This document shows positions 44,184-58,300 of a stretch of DNA of 64,000 nucleotides, piece after piece (within the stretch, counting starts at the first letter, position 1; each line of letters opens with the position of its first letter). The notes beneath the pieces were generated by a model, which was not told the DNA's origin, did no database searches, and saw only the letters and a program-made list of their open reading frames with translations. The stretch is from Amaranthus tricolor. Taxonomy: Eukaryota; Streptophyta; Magnoliopsida; Caryophyllales; Amaranthaceae. The stretch covers positions 3,472,644-3,536,643 of the forward strand of contig NC_080050.1 in the NCBI RefSeq assembly GCF_026212465.1, given 5' to 3'. Position numbers and translations under genes: made by a program.

Positions 44184-47100
44184 ATGGCGGCTACCTCAGC
44201 AGCAGCTCAGATAAACATCCTAGGACAGAACAAAAACAACAGTTCCTTCCTAGGTCAAAATCTTAGGATCAAGATCAAGAATACTAACCCATTTTCGGTT
44301 CTAGTGAATTCTAGAAGGAAAAATGGTAAACACCATCTAGAACATTCTAGAAGGTACACTACTCTACGGGTAGCGTGCGAGAAGGTGGTGGGGATTGATT
44401 TAGGGACAACAAACTCGGCGGTGGCGGCTATGGAAGGAGGGAAGCCTACGATTATAACGAATGTGGAGGGGCAGCGAACGACCCCGTCGGTAGTGGCTTA
44501 CACAAAGGGTGGAGACCGGCTTGTTGGGCAGATTGCGAAGCGGCAGGCGGTGGTTAACCCGGAGAATACATTCTTCTCTGTAAAGAGGTTTGTAGGAAGG
44601 AAAATGGGGGAGGTTGATGAGGAGTCTAAGCAGGTTTCTTATAAAGTTGTGAAAGATGAAAATGGGAATGTTAAGCTTGAGTGTCCTGCTATTGGCAAAC
44701 TCTTTGCCCCTGAGGAAATTTCTGCCCAGGTATTTACTTGTGTGGAAAAGTTACCGTGAAATATTACAATTTTTCATTAATTTTGTACAATAATATTAAT
44801 TCGTGATTAACCATAAATAATAAATAATATCACTTTTAGGCGTTTTTACTAGAATAATTTCAATTTTTGTTTATTAACTAATTTATTAATTTTTTTATCA
44901 TATAATCTTTTATCATTTAATTTTTAGCATGTTAGATCACTAAGTTGATATTAATCACGATTGATTAAAAATTGGTGTTATTATAGTAAAATAAACAAAA
45001 GATTGAATTATTCCTCGTAAACTTTCTTACTTCTATTTGATTTGCCAATGGATTTAAGTTATAATATATCCGTTTTGAAATACTTGTAGCGACTGATTGA
45101 CATGTTACGTAGAAAAATATTATTATCAATTGCAAGGGTAATGGAACGAAAGAAGTATTATAATTGATAAGAGTATATTACATAGACGTTTCGATCATCA
45201 ACTTAAGCACGTGATAAGTATATTACATAGACGTTTCGATCATCAACTTAAGCACGTGATAGAAGGTAACATGTTACGTGTTACGTGCTACGTGTTCGAA
45301 TTAGAGTATGTATGAAGAGGACATGTGCTTGCTTTTGCACTTTTATCCCAAAAGATTGTCGTAAGTGTTATGGAGTCTATAAGATATTTTAGGATTTAAT
45401 CATCAGTTTAACCTTTAAAATGAATCTTTAAATTGAATGTTATTTGTTGGAAAAATAAATCACAATTTATATTGAATGTTATTTGTTGGAAAAATAACAC
45501 ACAATTTATATCGAAGAATAAAAGAGAGGTTGAGTAACCTATAAATTTGATGGGCTATTTCTCCTATTATCAATTGTTTCTAGGATGAAATCTCATCGGA
45601 CTTGGTGTAATTATTCTCTTATGCGGGTCTTGTAGTATACAAGTCTAATAACAAACTCAATCAACTCAATCAACTTATTGTTAGATTGTTGCTTATCAAA
45701 AAAGATGAATGGGAAAAAAAATTCAATCAAATTTTGAAAGAATTAGTTTGTTTTCTCCTTTTTTTTAGATGAAAGTTAAAAATGTTATATGTGGAAACTT
45801 ATGCAGGTGTTGAGGAAGCTTGTGGAAGATGCATCAAAGTTCTTAAATGATAGTGTAAACAAGGCTGTGATAACTGTGCCAGCTTATTTCAATGATTCAC
45901 AAAGAACTGCAACTAAGGATGCTGGTAAAATTGCTGGTTTGGATGTTCTTCGGATCATCAACGAACCCACAGCTGCTTCATTAGCATATGGGTTCGAAAA
46001 GAAGAACAACGAGACCATTTTGGTTTTCGACCTTGGAGGTGGTACTTTCGATGTTTCGGGTAAGTTCTTCATTGAAGATACTCAACCTCTATGTGCATCC
46101 ATGGAGTTTTGAACAATGATATTCAATATCATCGATATGAAGATTATTTCATATCTTTTTTCACCCAATATCATATGGAAATGTTGAAGATGACCCCTTG
46201 TAGTACAATATACTCCATCTATACCTTTGAATTTGTTTTAAGACATCTAAAAAGACTTACTTTGATAGCATAATGTAGCAAATTCAAATGGAGAGATGAA
46301 TGAAGTTGGCTCTAAACTATGAATATTGAACATAAGTTATCTTGTATACTCAATATTCAATATATGTTATCATGTCGACTAGACCTCCTCGTGATAAGGG
46401 TACTGGTCTGTCTACTTTTCCACCCTTTTCATACACTGCCTTGGGCGGGACTCAGTGGGATGATGACGAAGAAGTTATCTTGAATTGTTGCTTCTGCTTT
46501 TGCAGTTCTTGAGGTTGGAGATGGAGTTTTCGAGGTGTTATCTACATCAGGTGACACACACTTAGGAGGTGATGATTTCGACAAGGTAAGACAATTCAGG
46601 CTCTACTGATTTACTAGCTCTATAAGGTTCACCAATTTCAATTGAGTGTAACGACATACCTATTTCCATCTGCTGCTGCAGAGAATTGTGGATTGGTTAG
46701 CAGATACTTTCAAGAAGGACGAGGGCATAGATCTTCGGAAAGACAGACAAGCTCTTCAACGTCTAACCGAGGCTGCTGAGAAGGCAAAGATTGAGCTTTC
46801 GACATTAACGCAGACTAGCATCAGGTACGTACATGGGTATTACCCTTTTATCTAGAAGTTTCAGCTGTTTTCTCGTCGTCCCCAAATTCACTAACATCAA
46901 CAATGGTGCAAATGGTGTGATTTTACAGCTTGCCTTTCATTACCGCAACAGCAGACGGTCCTAAACATATCGACGCAACTCTCACGAGAGCAAGGTTTGA
47001 GGAGCTATGTTCAGACTTGCTCGACAGGTATATGTGTTAGTAGTTTAGGACAATATCACATGCTCCGCTAATCTTTTCGTGAATTGCAGAAAGGAATTAT

Positions 47101-48889
47101 GGTCATTTTGGGCTATGTTTGGATCATTTTGAGCAAATCGCGTATTCAAAAGGCGAATTAACTTGCGAATTACTCCATCTTATTCATTTACTTGTCCCAT
47201 TTACTTTTCGTCACTATTCATCAGTCTCTTATAGTTTGTATTTTATTCTAAATCTAGAAGTTAAAATATAGTCAAGTTGGATTTTGTTTTATTCGTCTCA
47301 ATGCAAGGATTATTGATATTAAGTTTTCATAATTTTTAATGAAAATGTTTACCTCGATAAGTGTGAAAAAGTAAATGGAACTAGTAAAATAAATAGGAGG
47401 GTGGGTATTACACTGGTTGAGAATAATAATGAGTTTTGTATATTATATGATTGAAAATTGATGATTGCTTCGGTTTCTGCAGATTGAAGACTCCGGTTGA
47501 AACTTCTTTGAAGGATGCACAGCTATCAATCAAAGACATCGACGAAGTTATCCTTGTTGGCGGCTCCACAAGAATACCAGCAGTACAGGATCTTGTGAGA
47601 AAGATGACGGGCAAAGATCCGAACTGTACTGTCAACCCCGATGAAGTAGTTGCCCTAGGTGCCGCTGTTCAGGTAAGTCTCGGTTGTCATAAATTCAAGA
47701 GTTTTCTTGTTTATGTACATGACAATCTGACACTCGTACTACTAAAACATCGGTATGTTTCAGGCTGGTGTGTTAGCCGGAGATGTTAGCGACATAGTTT
47801 TATTAGACGTAACACCATTATCTCTAGGTTTAGAGACTCTCGGTGGAGTAATGACGAAGATCATCCCCAGAAATACAACATTGCCTACATCCAAATCAGA
47901 GGTTTTCTCTACAGCTGCAGATGGACAGACAAGTGTAGAGATCAATGTTCTTCAAGGTGAAAGAGAGTTTGTGAGGGATAATAAATCACTTGGAAGCTTC
48001 CGGTTAGACGGGATTCCTCCTGCCCCTCGAGGAGTACCCCAGATTGAAGTTCGGTTCGACATTGATGCCAACGGTATTCTCTCTGTCACTGCCGTTGACA
48101 AAGGAACAGGCAAGAAACAGGACATTACCATAACTGGTGCTAGCACCTTGCCTAAAGATGAGGTATTATATAGGTTTTCACATAAATATGTGGAGTATCT
48201 TTTCCTATGTTACTTGGACTCTGGTACTGATGTTGGATACTGGTACGTATTCAAGTGTCAGATGTATATAAATATTTAATTTACGCCTAAAATAAAGTGT
48301 CTGAGTGTCATACCAACGTCCAAGCATTAGGATCGAACACGGGTACTCGAAGTAAAATGAAGAGTCCGAGTAACATAGATCTTTTCATACGCACTCTTCA
48401 AACTTCAAAGGGTGTCATTTAACAGTTCAATGTGATAAGAAAAGCTTCAAATTTACGATATTTACACATTCATAACGACCGATGCAGGTCGACCGAATGG
48501 TTCAAGAAGCGGAGAGGTTTGCAAAGGAGGATAAAGAGAAGCGAGAAGCAATCGACACAAAGAACCAGGCTGATTCTGTTGTGTACCAGACCGAGAAGCA
48601 GCTGAAGGAGTTAGCAGATAAAATCCCTGCGACAGTAAAAGAGAACGTTGAGGCCAAACTGAAAGACCTCAAAGACGCTATTGAAGGTGGTGTTACGCAG
48701 AAGATAAAAGATGCTATAGCTGCAGTGAATCAGGAAGTGATGCAGATAGGGCAATCTTTATACGGTCAACCAGGAGCGGCTGGGGCAGGTCCGGCAGCGG
48801 GTAGTGCTGCTGGCCCAACGGAATCTACTGGTACCAGTTCTGATGGTAACGGGGATGTGATAGACGCTGATTTTAGCGAAAGTAAATGA
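44184..48889 (+). CDS. CPHSC70: Chloroplast stromal Hsp70 (DnaK-type chaperone)
   Basis: ATP-driven stromal chaperone for protein import and folding. Eight exons (44184-44729, 45807-46059, 46506-46585, 46682-46824, 46929-47027, 47483-47672, 47764-48162, 48488-48889) join in phase to 703 aa. The Ser/Asn/Arg-rich N-terminus (1 to about 64) is a transit peptide. The mature part starts near [18 protein letters not shown] (Hsp70 signature 1 at 71-78). Signature 2, [12 protein letters not shown], ends at about 266. Signature 3 is [14 protein letters not shown]. The substrate-binding domain has [20 protein letters not shown] and INVLQGERE. The C-terminus ends [11 protein letters not shown], the cyanobacterial/plastid type, not the cytosolic EEVD. 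An in-frame upstream ATG at 44151 would precede the transit peptide; 44184 (ATGGCGGC) has the better plant context. Intron 1 has small tandem duplications and intron 5 holds two MITE-like elements. Confidence 0.97.
45160..45420 (+). mobile_element. Heavily decayed TRIM-like remnant in Hsp70 intron 1
   Basis: Fragments such as AAGAGTATATTACATAG, CATCAACTTAAGC, GTTCGAATTAGAGTATG, GAAGAGGACATGTGCTTGC and CTATAAGATATTTTAGGATTTAATCATCAG follow the family order with much decay. Within it a 45-bp segment (from 45173 and again from 45218) is repeated perfectly in tandem. Confidence 0.5.
45173..45261. repeat. Perfect 45-bp tandem duplication in Hsp70 intron 1
   Basis: GTATATTACATAGACGTTTC...AGCACGTGATA occurs at 45173 and again at 45218 without a difference. 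A second small duplication (about 39 bp, ATTGAATGTTATTTGTTGG...) follows at 45432-45505. Confidence 0.95.
47051..47405. mobile_element. Two adjacent MITE-like elements in Hsp70 intron 5
   Basis: 47051-47175 belongs to the GTGTCACATGATTCG...TTATGGTC family. Directly beside it, 47177-47405 begins CTCCATCTTATTCATTTAC and ends AGTAAAATAAATAGGAGGGTGGG, a Stowaway-like pair of ends with TA at both borders. Confidence 0.55.
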
Positions 48890-49335
48890 GAAAAATGCCT
48901 TGCAATTGAATTCCCATTTGGTGTACCAATAAATGTATAGAATTACAGGGAATACTAGAAGTCATTATAAGTAAATGTTAGAATTAGGTGTACTTGTAAG
49001 GTTTTGATTGATTTTGGATGGAAATTGTTGTATCATGTCCCTTCCTAAATAACACCCTTCAATTTAAAATAACGAAAACTTTTTGTCGTAAATTCATACT
49101 TGTGACATACATGGCGTCAACGTTATCATCAAGATCGGAAAATGGTTCAACAATCATGCGAAAAAATCAGACAAGAAACGGTAGTGCTTGCCCTATCGAT
49201 GCTCTTGTTGAAGAAAATATACGAGCGCTACGAAGCTCGTATTGACGTGCATTAATAATTCTCATACTCCCCTATTCTCCCTAAAGCTGGTCAAGTGCGG
49301 GGAAACTTATACCTGATAATTGATAATGAGCTGAA
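48890..49335. other. Convergent 3' spacer between Hsp70 and dehydrogenase genes
   Basis: 446 bp between two stop codons on opposite strands. An AATAAA-like hexamer lies at about 48928 for Hsp70. A 75-codon plus frame (49018-49245) has no recognisable motif. Nothing else is seen. Confidence 0.6.
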
Positions 49336-52300
49336 TCAGTTAACAAACTGTATTCCTGCGATTGTACTCAGGTCAGAGAGTTGAAGAGCAGCATCACCAA
49401 CTACCTACATGTTTGTTCTTTGTTAGATTTTGAAGTAAGATCTGAACAAAAAAAATATAATTTTAAAACATGAAATTCAATAGTTCAAAGATGTTACACT
49501 AAACATGTTTATAAATAATCGAGAACTTGAGATTAATGTATTGTTCTAAACATATTATTACAGATCATAATGATGAAAGTTTCAGTACCTTTGCCATGGA
49601 CCTGTAGGAGTATTCTGTAACCCCAGCAACATGAGGTGTGATTAGAACATTTGGAAGCTGCAAAATCGGATCATTCGGATCGAATGGCTCTGTCCAAGCC
49701 ACGTCAATACCCAAGCCTCCCAAATAACCAGACTTGAGGTTCTGAGCAACAGCACCGTAATCTAGAAGACCCCCACGTGCAATATTGATAAGATAAGCTC
49801 CCTGGATTATGAGCGAGGGCCAAAACAATTAAATTTGTAAATACCCATGAAAAAATGTAACATAAAGACACCAGAAAACTGAAAGTAAGCCGACAGCTCT
49901 TGATTAAAGAACCACAGCACCTCCATAAAAACCGAACCTTTTTCATGGATTGTATGAATGTATGGTTTACGATACCAGCCTACAAACAAAAATGACACAT
50001 TGATTGACACCGATCTGTTGCAGCATGAAAGTTGACGGTAAAAAGAGGTTGACGAGGGTAACTTTACCGTCTCACGGTTCATATTAAGGCAACAAACAAC
50101 TATGTCTGCCATGCTTGCATACTTATATATATCATTATGGCTTCCCTTCTCATCAACAAGATCAGCAACAGAATCATTTGCACCCAATGAGCCTAAATGT
50201 ATGGAATTATGCATCACATCCGATAAAATAAGATAGCAGAAGAAGAAGAATGATAAGAAGTAGTTAGCTACACATAGGCAGTAACACTTTTCTAACCATT
50301 CTGTTGATGAGAGGCCCAACTACGTTTTGTTGCAAGGATTTTAACGTCAAATGGCTTCAACCGTTTTGCCAATTCACAACCAATATTCCCGAACCCCAAA
50401 ATGAACACCTGTAGTAACAACAATGAAATTCAAGCAAGATGGGAAACTAATGTGCTATTAAAAGATACAGGTAAAAACACAGTTTCAAAGAACTAACACC
50501 AGAAAACGTGCTTTGTCAGAGATTTTGTACTAAGATAGTCAATAAACGAAACTCGAAAGTCAAAACCTCGCTTCTGAAGTTCGATCTGCTGTTCAAAAAA
50601 ACGGGCAGCATCCCACCACATTAGAGTTTCAGAACAAATTAACTTCATGTATATGTTCCTATATTTGTTGTAAATTAGTATTAGATTGATCAATAGATAT
50701 TGTTAGCAACGATTTCTCACGCTGATTTGTTTTGATTCATGTATATGTTCCTATATTGGTCAAATCAAGGTTATTGCATTGTTGTTGCATAGTACCTAGG
50801 TGGTGGGCCATCATTTCACAAAGACGCCTATAATTACTTTGTGTGGTTCCTTTTCACCAAGATCGTGAACAAATGCCTTATGTGAAATCCAATAGAATTT
50901 GTACAAATTAAAGTTGCAAACCCATTGATTAAACAAATTGCATATAAATAGTTGTTTTAGTTGACTTCAATAAGTTTAATCATTAACATTCAGACTCTCT
51001 AACATTTTGTCTAGATGAAAGTCTAACTCAGAGTCGACTAGTGACATTGAGATGATAAAATAAAATTTTAATTGTAACCAATCCAAAATTATATTCAAAA
51101 TTAATTACTTGTTCAAAGGACAAACTTCCAACAAATTTCACGAGTCAATCATCTCATATTAACTACCATAACCACCTATCAATACCCTACCTCTTAAAAT
51201 CTTTGAATTGAAATAACACCAACAACGCCTGTGAGTACTTGTCGCTTATTGTTGGTCCCAAGCCCAGATAAAGATGGAGTGTGAACGGTAGGTTAGTGAG
51301 AACCAGATCAATAAAACTTCAGTCACATCCCATTATCGTGAACCAACAATCAATTCTTACGCATGGGTATGGTGAAAAGTATGTAAAGATCGCATGGTCT
51401 TTGTCTAGAAGCAACGCGCCACATTGCTCAAGGATGGTGTCAAATGAGCAAGGGCAGGTTACTTATACTAGAAACGTTGTCCAGAAACGACGCGCCGCAT
51501 GTCCAAAGTGTGGTTTCAAATGAGCAAGAGTACATAGGGTTTAAGCAAAGAAGGTTAAGGAAAACTAAGGTTCTTAGGTTAAGATTAGGATGAACAAAGT
51601 TGGTGTATATCATGAAAATGAAAAAAATTAACATTTTATGTCTACAAGAGACAAAATGGGTTAGAGATATGGCCAAAACAATAGTAGGTGATAAGCAGAA
51701 AGGAATACTAGATAGTGTGTCAAATTTCATTCTTATTGTGGGTGAAATGCAAAGTAAACAATGAAATGCAAAAGAGTAATGCAACAAAAAAGCAGAGGGC
51801 AAGGAAGGAACTAACAGTTTTCCCAAATAAAGTTTCACCAGCAGGTTCGCCAAGCTTTTTCCTTTTTATTGAGATCTCCATCTCCTTCTGCAAAATGCAT
51901 CTTTAACTATATAAGTGCGAGTGAGAGAGCATAAGACAGGTAGAAAACATAAATATCAGATAATGGGTAATGAAAGTTGAAAATTCCAAATTCAATTGCC
52001 ATGATGCTAAATAAACCGGGAAATGTAGACTATAAAACTAGAAAAACCTACTTGCTTTCGTAAGAGTCCCAAAATCAAATATATTGCCATCTCAGCACAT
52101 GAGCTGGCATTTCCAGTGCCATCTGCTGGAATTCTAGCAACTCTAATTCCATGTTTTGTGGCTGCATCCACATCAACACCTGCTCACAGAAGATGCCATA
52201 CACAATAGAAATGGTGTATGTAAGCTTAAACTTGCCCATTCCCTTACCGGCTAATGCATAAAAGAGCATACAAGGCATCTTAATAACTAAATGAACAAAG

Positions 52301-55300
52301 AAAATCCAGAGAAGTACCTTCTAAGCCAACACCAAACTGTAATATGAGCTTCATTTGTTTTGCATAAGAAATAATATTTGAGTCTAGTCGCATCATCCTA
52401 GGAATGATCATGTGGTAGTTTCCAATAATTTTGGGCACATCACTTAGTGGAACATCATCAACCTACAATTGAAATTTATATGGGGAAAGACTCCATCAAA
52501 GATGCCTTCATCAATTGTAAAGTCTCATATTAACCGGAGAATTCTTAACAATCAAGCATCTCTATTCTCTTAAGAATCTTGAAAGAAGAATATATTAATA
52601 CAAGGTTAATTTACTCGCAAAAAAAGGAAAACATAATTGAAGTTTGAAACAACGACAAACAAGCAATAAGAGCATAGTGTCCAAACAAGGCTCATCTTAT
52701 CCTATCGTATGGATCGTAAAGGACCTTTACAAAAGGTTGTCAACCTACCTAATCGATACTATTTAGTAAAGGTGTTAAAAGATTGTAATTTAGGTCATTC
52801 CAAGAAAATTGTTCCCTCATTAACATGATTGTTACCACAATCGTGACAAAGATTTATTATTAAACTATGACATAGAGACAAACTTGGATGTTAAGAAGCA
52901 AAGACGGCTCAAAAATCACTTTGCTTGAACAAAAAAGGGCCACTAGTTGGCATATGTATACGAGAACTAAACTTCAATGACAACGTGCAAGAGTATGATC
53001 TCTTAACTTGTGCACCATAAAGTCCATTGTTTGGGAATAAGAAGACCCCATATGAAATGCCATATAATCAGCTCACAATTAATTAAAGTTTAATAACACT
53101 AAGTTTGGATAATATTTTTGGAAGGTAGGATAAGGAAAAGCGAAGGGAGGCAAGGGAAAGGAGGAGAGGGAAGATGCATGTGTTTTCCTTCCAATCCTTC
53201 CAAATCTTTCAATGTTGGAAGGATTTGTTTTGTTTAGAATGTAAAGGAGTTTCTCCCTCAAGTTTTCTTCCCCTATAGGTAATGCAAACCCTTTATTTCC
53301 CCACTTTGCCTTTCTCTCTATTTCCTCATATCGAAACATTTTGTAAATTCTTTATTTATAGCTCTTAAATCTTAGCATAAAATTGTACCTTAATTCACTT
53401 TAATATTATGCACCTAAGTAATACTCCCTCCGAACCAATTTAGATGTCCCATTTGCTTGGGCACGGTTATTAAGGATGGTGTGGGGTCCATTAAAAAGGG
53501 TAAGTAGTAAAGGGTAAATAGTGAAGGGTAAGTAGTAAAGGGTAGTTGGGTAAGTAAGGTATATGGGGGTATATTCGTAATTACTTGTGTGAACTAAGGA
53601 TATTTAGGTAAAAAAAGATTGACAAAAATAGAAATGGGACAACTAAAAAGACTTTGCCAAATAAGGAAATGGGACAACTAAATTGATTCGGAGGGAGTAT
53701 CAATTAAACCATTACATCTCCAAGTTCATTATCAAGGAACGACTTTAATTCATACTCGAATCAAATGAACATTGCTTATCTACAAGAATAACAACAATTA
53801 CAATGCCAAATCTTAACCACATAAAATTGGTTGCGTTGCTTCTTGGCAACAATCTAGGATGCCTTACTCATTTGACACTCACATCACATTCGTGCAATTT
53901 AGAGCAATGCTGTGAAGCAACGATCTAGCTGCCCTTCCATACTTATCAAAAGAATTTGGATCATGATTATAACACATTAAAGTATTTTTTGAGCATGTTG
54001 AGAGTGTTGACTAATACCCTTTGTTATTTGCTTTGTATTATTTTACCTGAGTTAGTTAGGATGGTTAGGTATTTATTTTTCCTTTTCGCCTATTCTACTA
54101 TAAATATGTGGTTCCTCATTCTTTTGTAGATTATCTTAGTGTGAATAAGAAATAAACAGTCTTCTTTGGTTCTTCTTCATTAACGTATCATTGTATGCCC
54201 ATCTTTCTACCTTCCCACATTATTGTTAATCCATCTTCAACATGGTATCAGAGCAGGATAACTAATCTTCTAAAAAAACCATCTTCCTGTCATATTCTTC
54301 GGTATTCATTTCCTGTCATATTCTGTATTGCTATTTTTTTATTTTTTTTTCATCTCTCTTTTTCTTTAATCTTTGGACACAAAATCTACACAAATGTCGA
54401 TTTGTAATCAAGAATCCAAGTCTAATACCAATCACACTATTGATCAAACACAAAACCTAAGAAGTGTGTATTATTTACACCTTTCCGATTCCGCGAGCAC
54501 TAAATTAGTGTCTATCGTTTTTGATGGAACTTCCTATAGCGATTGGAAGCGATCCATGATAATAGGACTTGATGCGAAAAAAAAATGGGGTTTGTGGACG
54601 GTAGTTTACCTAAACCGACGAAGGAACTGAAGATGAAAGAGCGTGGAAGCGATGCAATAATATGATCATCGGATGGATAATTTCATCTCTTGAAAGACAT
54701 ATAGCCAAGAGTGTGATGTATCTAAGGACTGCAAATGATATATGGAAGGATCTTGAGGGAAGATTTGGTACGCCTTCTTCTTCTCACATGTACAGACTCC
54801 AAGAAACACTTATCAATACAGTTCAAGAACATGGGATGAGTATTTCAGATTATTTTACAAAAGTAAAGTTTCTTTGGGGTGAAATTGATGACTTAAGACC
54901 ATTACCCTCATGCAATTGCTACCCTACTACTAATTTTGCCAAGATTCAACAAGACCAAAGAATAATGACGTTCTTAATGGAACTCAATCCTCAATACAAT
55001 CAAGTCCGAACCAATCTTCTTATGAGGAAAGACTTACCTGATATCACAGAAGTGTACAGGATGTTACTTCAAGAAGAGTCTCATAAAGAATTGAATAAGG
55101 ACTCCAACACTATTGATTCCGTAGCTTTTGTAGCAGACAAAAGAAAATTTCTTGACAAAGGGATTGGGAAATATTCTAATAATTGTGGTGGACGAAAGCC
55201 AAATTATTTTTGTGAGCATCGTAAAATATCAGGTCATTCATTAGACCGATGTTTTAAGATACATGGTTACCCCAACAAGAACAAGCAAAATACAAAGAGA

Positions 55301-58300
55301 TATGCTACTATGGTGCAAGGTGATAAGGATCTTGGTGGCTCCTCAACAACACATCAGTATGGGATGACAAAGGAACAATTCTCCAATCTTCTTACATTTT
55401 TTGAGAAAAAGGATGCATCCACACCGGATATAGGCTCTTCAAGTAACTTAGCAGGTATTTGTTGTTTAATGTCTAATTCACACCAAAATAAATGGGTAGT
55501 TGACAGTGGCGCTACTGACCACATGTGTAATGACTTGAGTCACTTTACTAGAATAAAATATCCGAATAACCCTAAGAATGAAATTACTATACCAGATGGA
55601 AGCAAATTTAAAGTAGATAAAGTGGGTGATGTCCAACTAAATGATACAATTACCTTAAAAGATGTTTTATTTGTTTCAAGTTTTCATTTCAATTGAATAT
55701 TTGTATCTAAGCTATACTTTGAAAGGAACGCTAATGTCATTTTTTCCAAGGGTTATTGCCTTCTGCTGGAACAGGAATCGAAGACCTTTTTACCCCTTGG
55801 TAAACTTTTCCAAGGCTTATATTACACCAAGGACGAAGAACTTCCATCCTCGTGTTCCAATAAAGAAGCCAACGTCACATCCTTTATCAAAATTGGATGC
55901 CTATTGTTTTCCTTTCCTTACATCAAGAATAAAGAACCTTTGTCTTTTTGCTTCAAGAAAGATAAAAAGATTTTGATTCTTCCTGGGTGCAATCACACGT
56001 CTCTTACACTACTCTTTCCAAAATCAGCTAACTCACTTTACAAGATAAGCTAGAACATGCCAAATTATGGCACCTACGTCTTGGCCATACAGCTTTTACA
56101 AAAATGAAGCTCCTTTTTCCTGAACTTGACACTAAAGTCATTAAAGAAAATTTTATTTATATCGTATGCTCTCAATCTAGACAAACAAGTTTAGTTTTTC
56201 AAGATAGCTATAATAAGTCTAGAAATGCTTTAGATCTTTTACATTTGGATATATGGGGGCCATATACTCACAAAACTCATAATGGTTGTAATATTTTTTT
56301 GACTATAGTAGATGATTTTACCAAAATGACTTGGGTTTATTTGATGAAGCACAAAACCAATTCTGTTCATATTCAGCATGATCTGATTGTTTTCATTAAA
56401 AATCATTTTAATTGCACTGTTAAATCTATTCGGACTGATAACGCCAAGGAATTATGCGAAGGACCTATGGCACATTTATATAAAAAATTCGGTATCACAC
56501 ATCAAAAAAGTTGTGTCGAAACCCCACAACAAAATGGGGTTGTGAAGAGAAAACACCGACATCTTATAGAAACTGCTAGGGCGCTACTTTTTCAGTCTAA
56601 TCTCCCTAAATCTTTTTGGGGTGAGTGTGTTCTTTGTGCCACATACTTGATAAATCGATTGCCTTATCTTGTATAAATAATATGTCGCCTTATGAGAAGC
56701 TTTTTGGGTCTGTGCCTAATAATGATCATCTAAAAACTTTTGGTTGTTTATGTTTTGTCTCGACAATCAAACAAGGAAGAAGTAAGTTTCAATCTCGGGC
56801 GGATTCTTGTGTATTTGTTGGTTATCCATATGGACAAAAAGGATATAAAGTTTTTAATCTTGTAACGCAAGAGTTTATAGTTTCTCGAGATGTGATTTTT
56901 CATGAGAAGTATTTTCCCTTTCACTTAAATAAAAGATCCACACTTTTTGAGTTACCTAGTTTCTTCTTACCCACCTCCACTGAAGTTGCACAACAAGCTC
57001 CTATCCCTACTACATCCACTACCCCTAACCCTGAATTTACACAAGACACATCATCCAAAGATATGGATAATAACAATAATGAAGATGTGCCTACTCCACA
57101 TGCTATTGTCCTAGATAACAACAATACTCAAGATGCCTCTAGGAGATCTACAAGGCTACACCATCCTCCATCTTATCTTTCTGACTATGTTTGTACTATT
57201 ACTATATGGTAATATTGTTTCCTTTGCTACTTTACCTAATGAATTTCAAGCATTTTTATCTAGTCAATGCAAGTGGCAGGAACCCAATACTTTTAAAGAA
57301 GCTGTCAAAGATCCTAAATGGCAAGAAGCTATGCACAAAGAACTTGAAGCTCTCAACAACAACAACACATGGGAGATTGTTCCTTTACCTCCCGAGAAGA
57401 AGGCTATTGGGTCAAAATGGGTGTACAAAATAAAGCTGCAGGCTGATGGTTCTTTAGAACGGTACAAAGCCAGACTGGTGGCCAAGGGATATAATCAACA
57501 ATATGGCATAGACTTCCAAGAGACTTTTTCTCCCGTGGTTCGAATGACCTCAATTCGCTCTCTCATCGCTTTAGCTGCACATAGAAAGTGGCCTCTATTT
57601 CAACTCGACATCAACAACACATTCTTACATGGAGATCTCTTCGAGGAGGTATAAATGAAAATTCCAGACGGCTTGGATAACCCCTCTTCGACAAATGTTT
57701 GTAAATTAAAAAAATCCTTATATGGTCTGAAACAGTCGTCCCGACAATGGTTCGCCAAACTCACCATGGAATTACATCATCAAGGTTTTGTCCAGTCCAA
57801 AAACGACTATTCATTGTTTATCAAACGTTCGTCCACAACCATTACTATTGCAGCTGTGTACGTAGACGACATTATTTTGACCGGGAACAATATGGCTGTG
57901 ATACAGTCTTTGAAGTCTCATTTGCACCGCATCTTCAGTATCAAAGATCTGGGACGGTTGTCATATTTTTTGGGCATTGAAGTTTCATACTTACCAGATG
58001 GGATTGTGCTAAGTCAAAGAAAGTTAACTACTGAACTTCTTCAAAGGTCGAGCATACATCAATTCAAAAAGGTTACCACACCATTTCCTCTTAACCTACA
58101 ACTTCATTCCACTAATTCTCCACTTCATACTAATCCAACTCAATATAGGAGTTTAGTTGGTAAGTTGAATTTCCTTACCCACACTCGTCCGGACCTTTCT
58201 TTCTCGGTCCAAGCTCTAAGCCAACACATGCAACAACCCACCGAATCTCACTTCAAAGCTTTATATCATACCCTCAACTATGTTGCTTCGACTTCCGGCC

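Noticed and set aside
49018..49245. 75-codon plus frame between Hsp70 and the dehydrogenase
   Set aside because: No motif, no splice continuity, and it sits in the shared 3' flank of two convergent genes.
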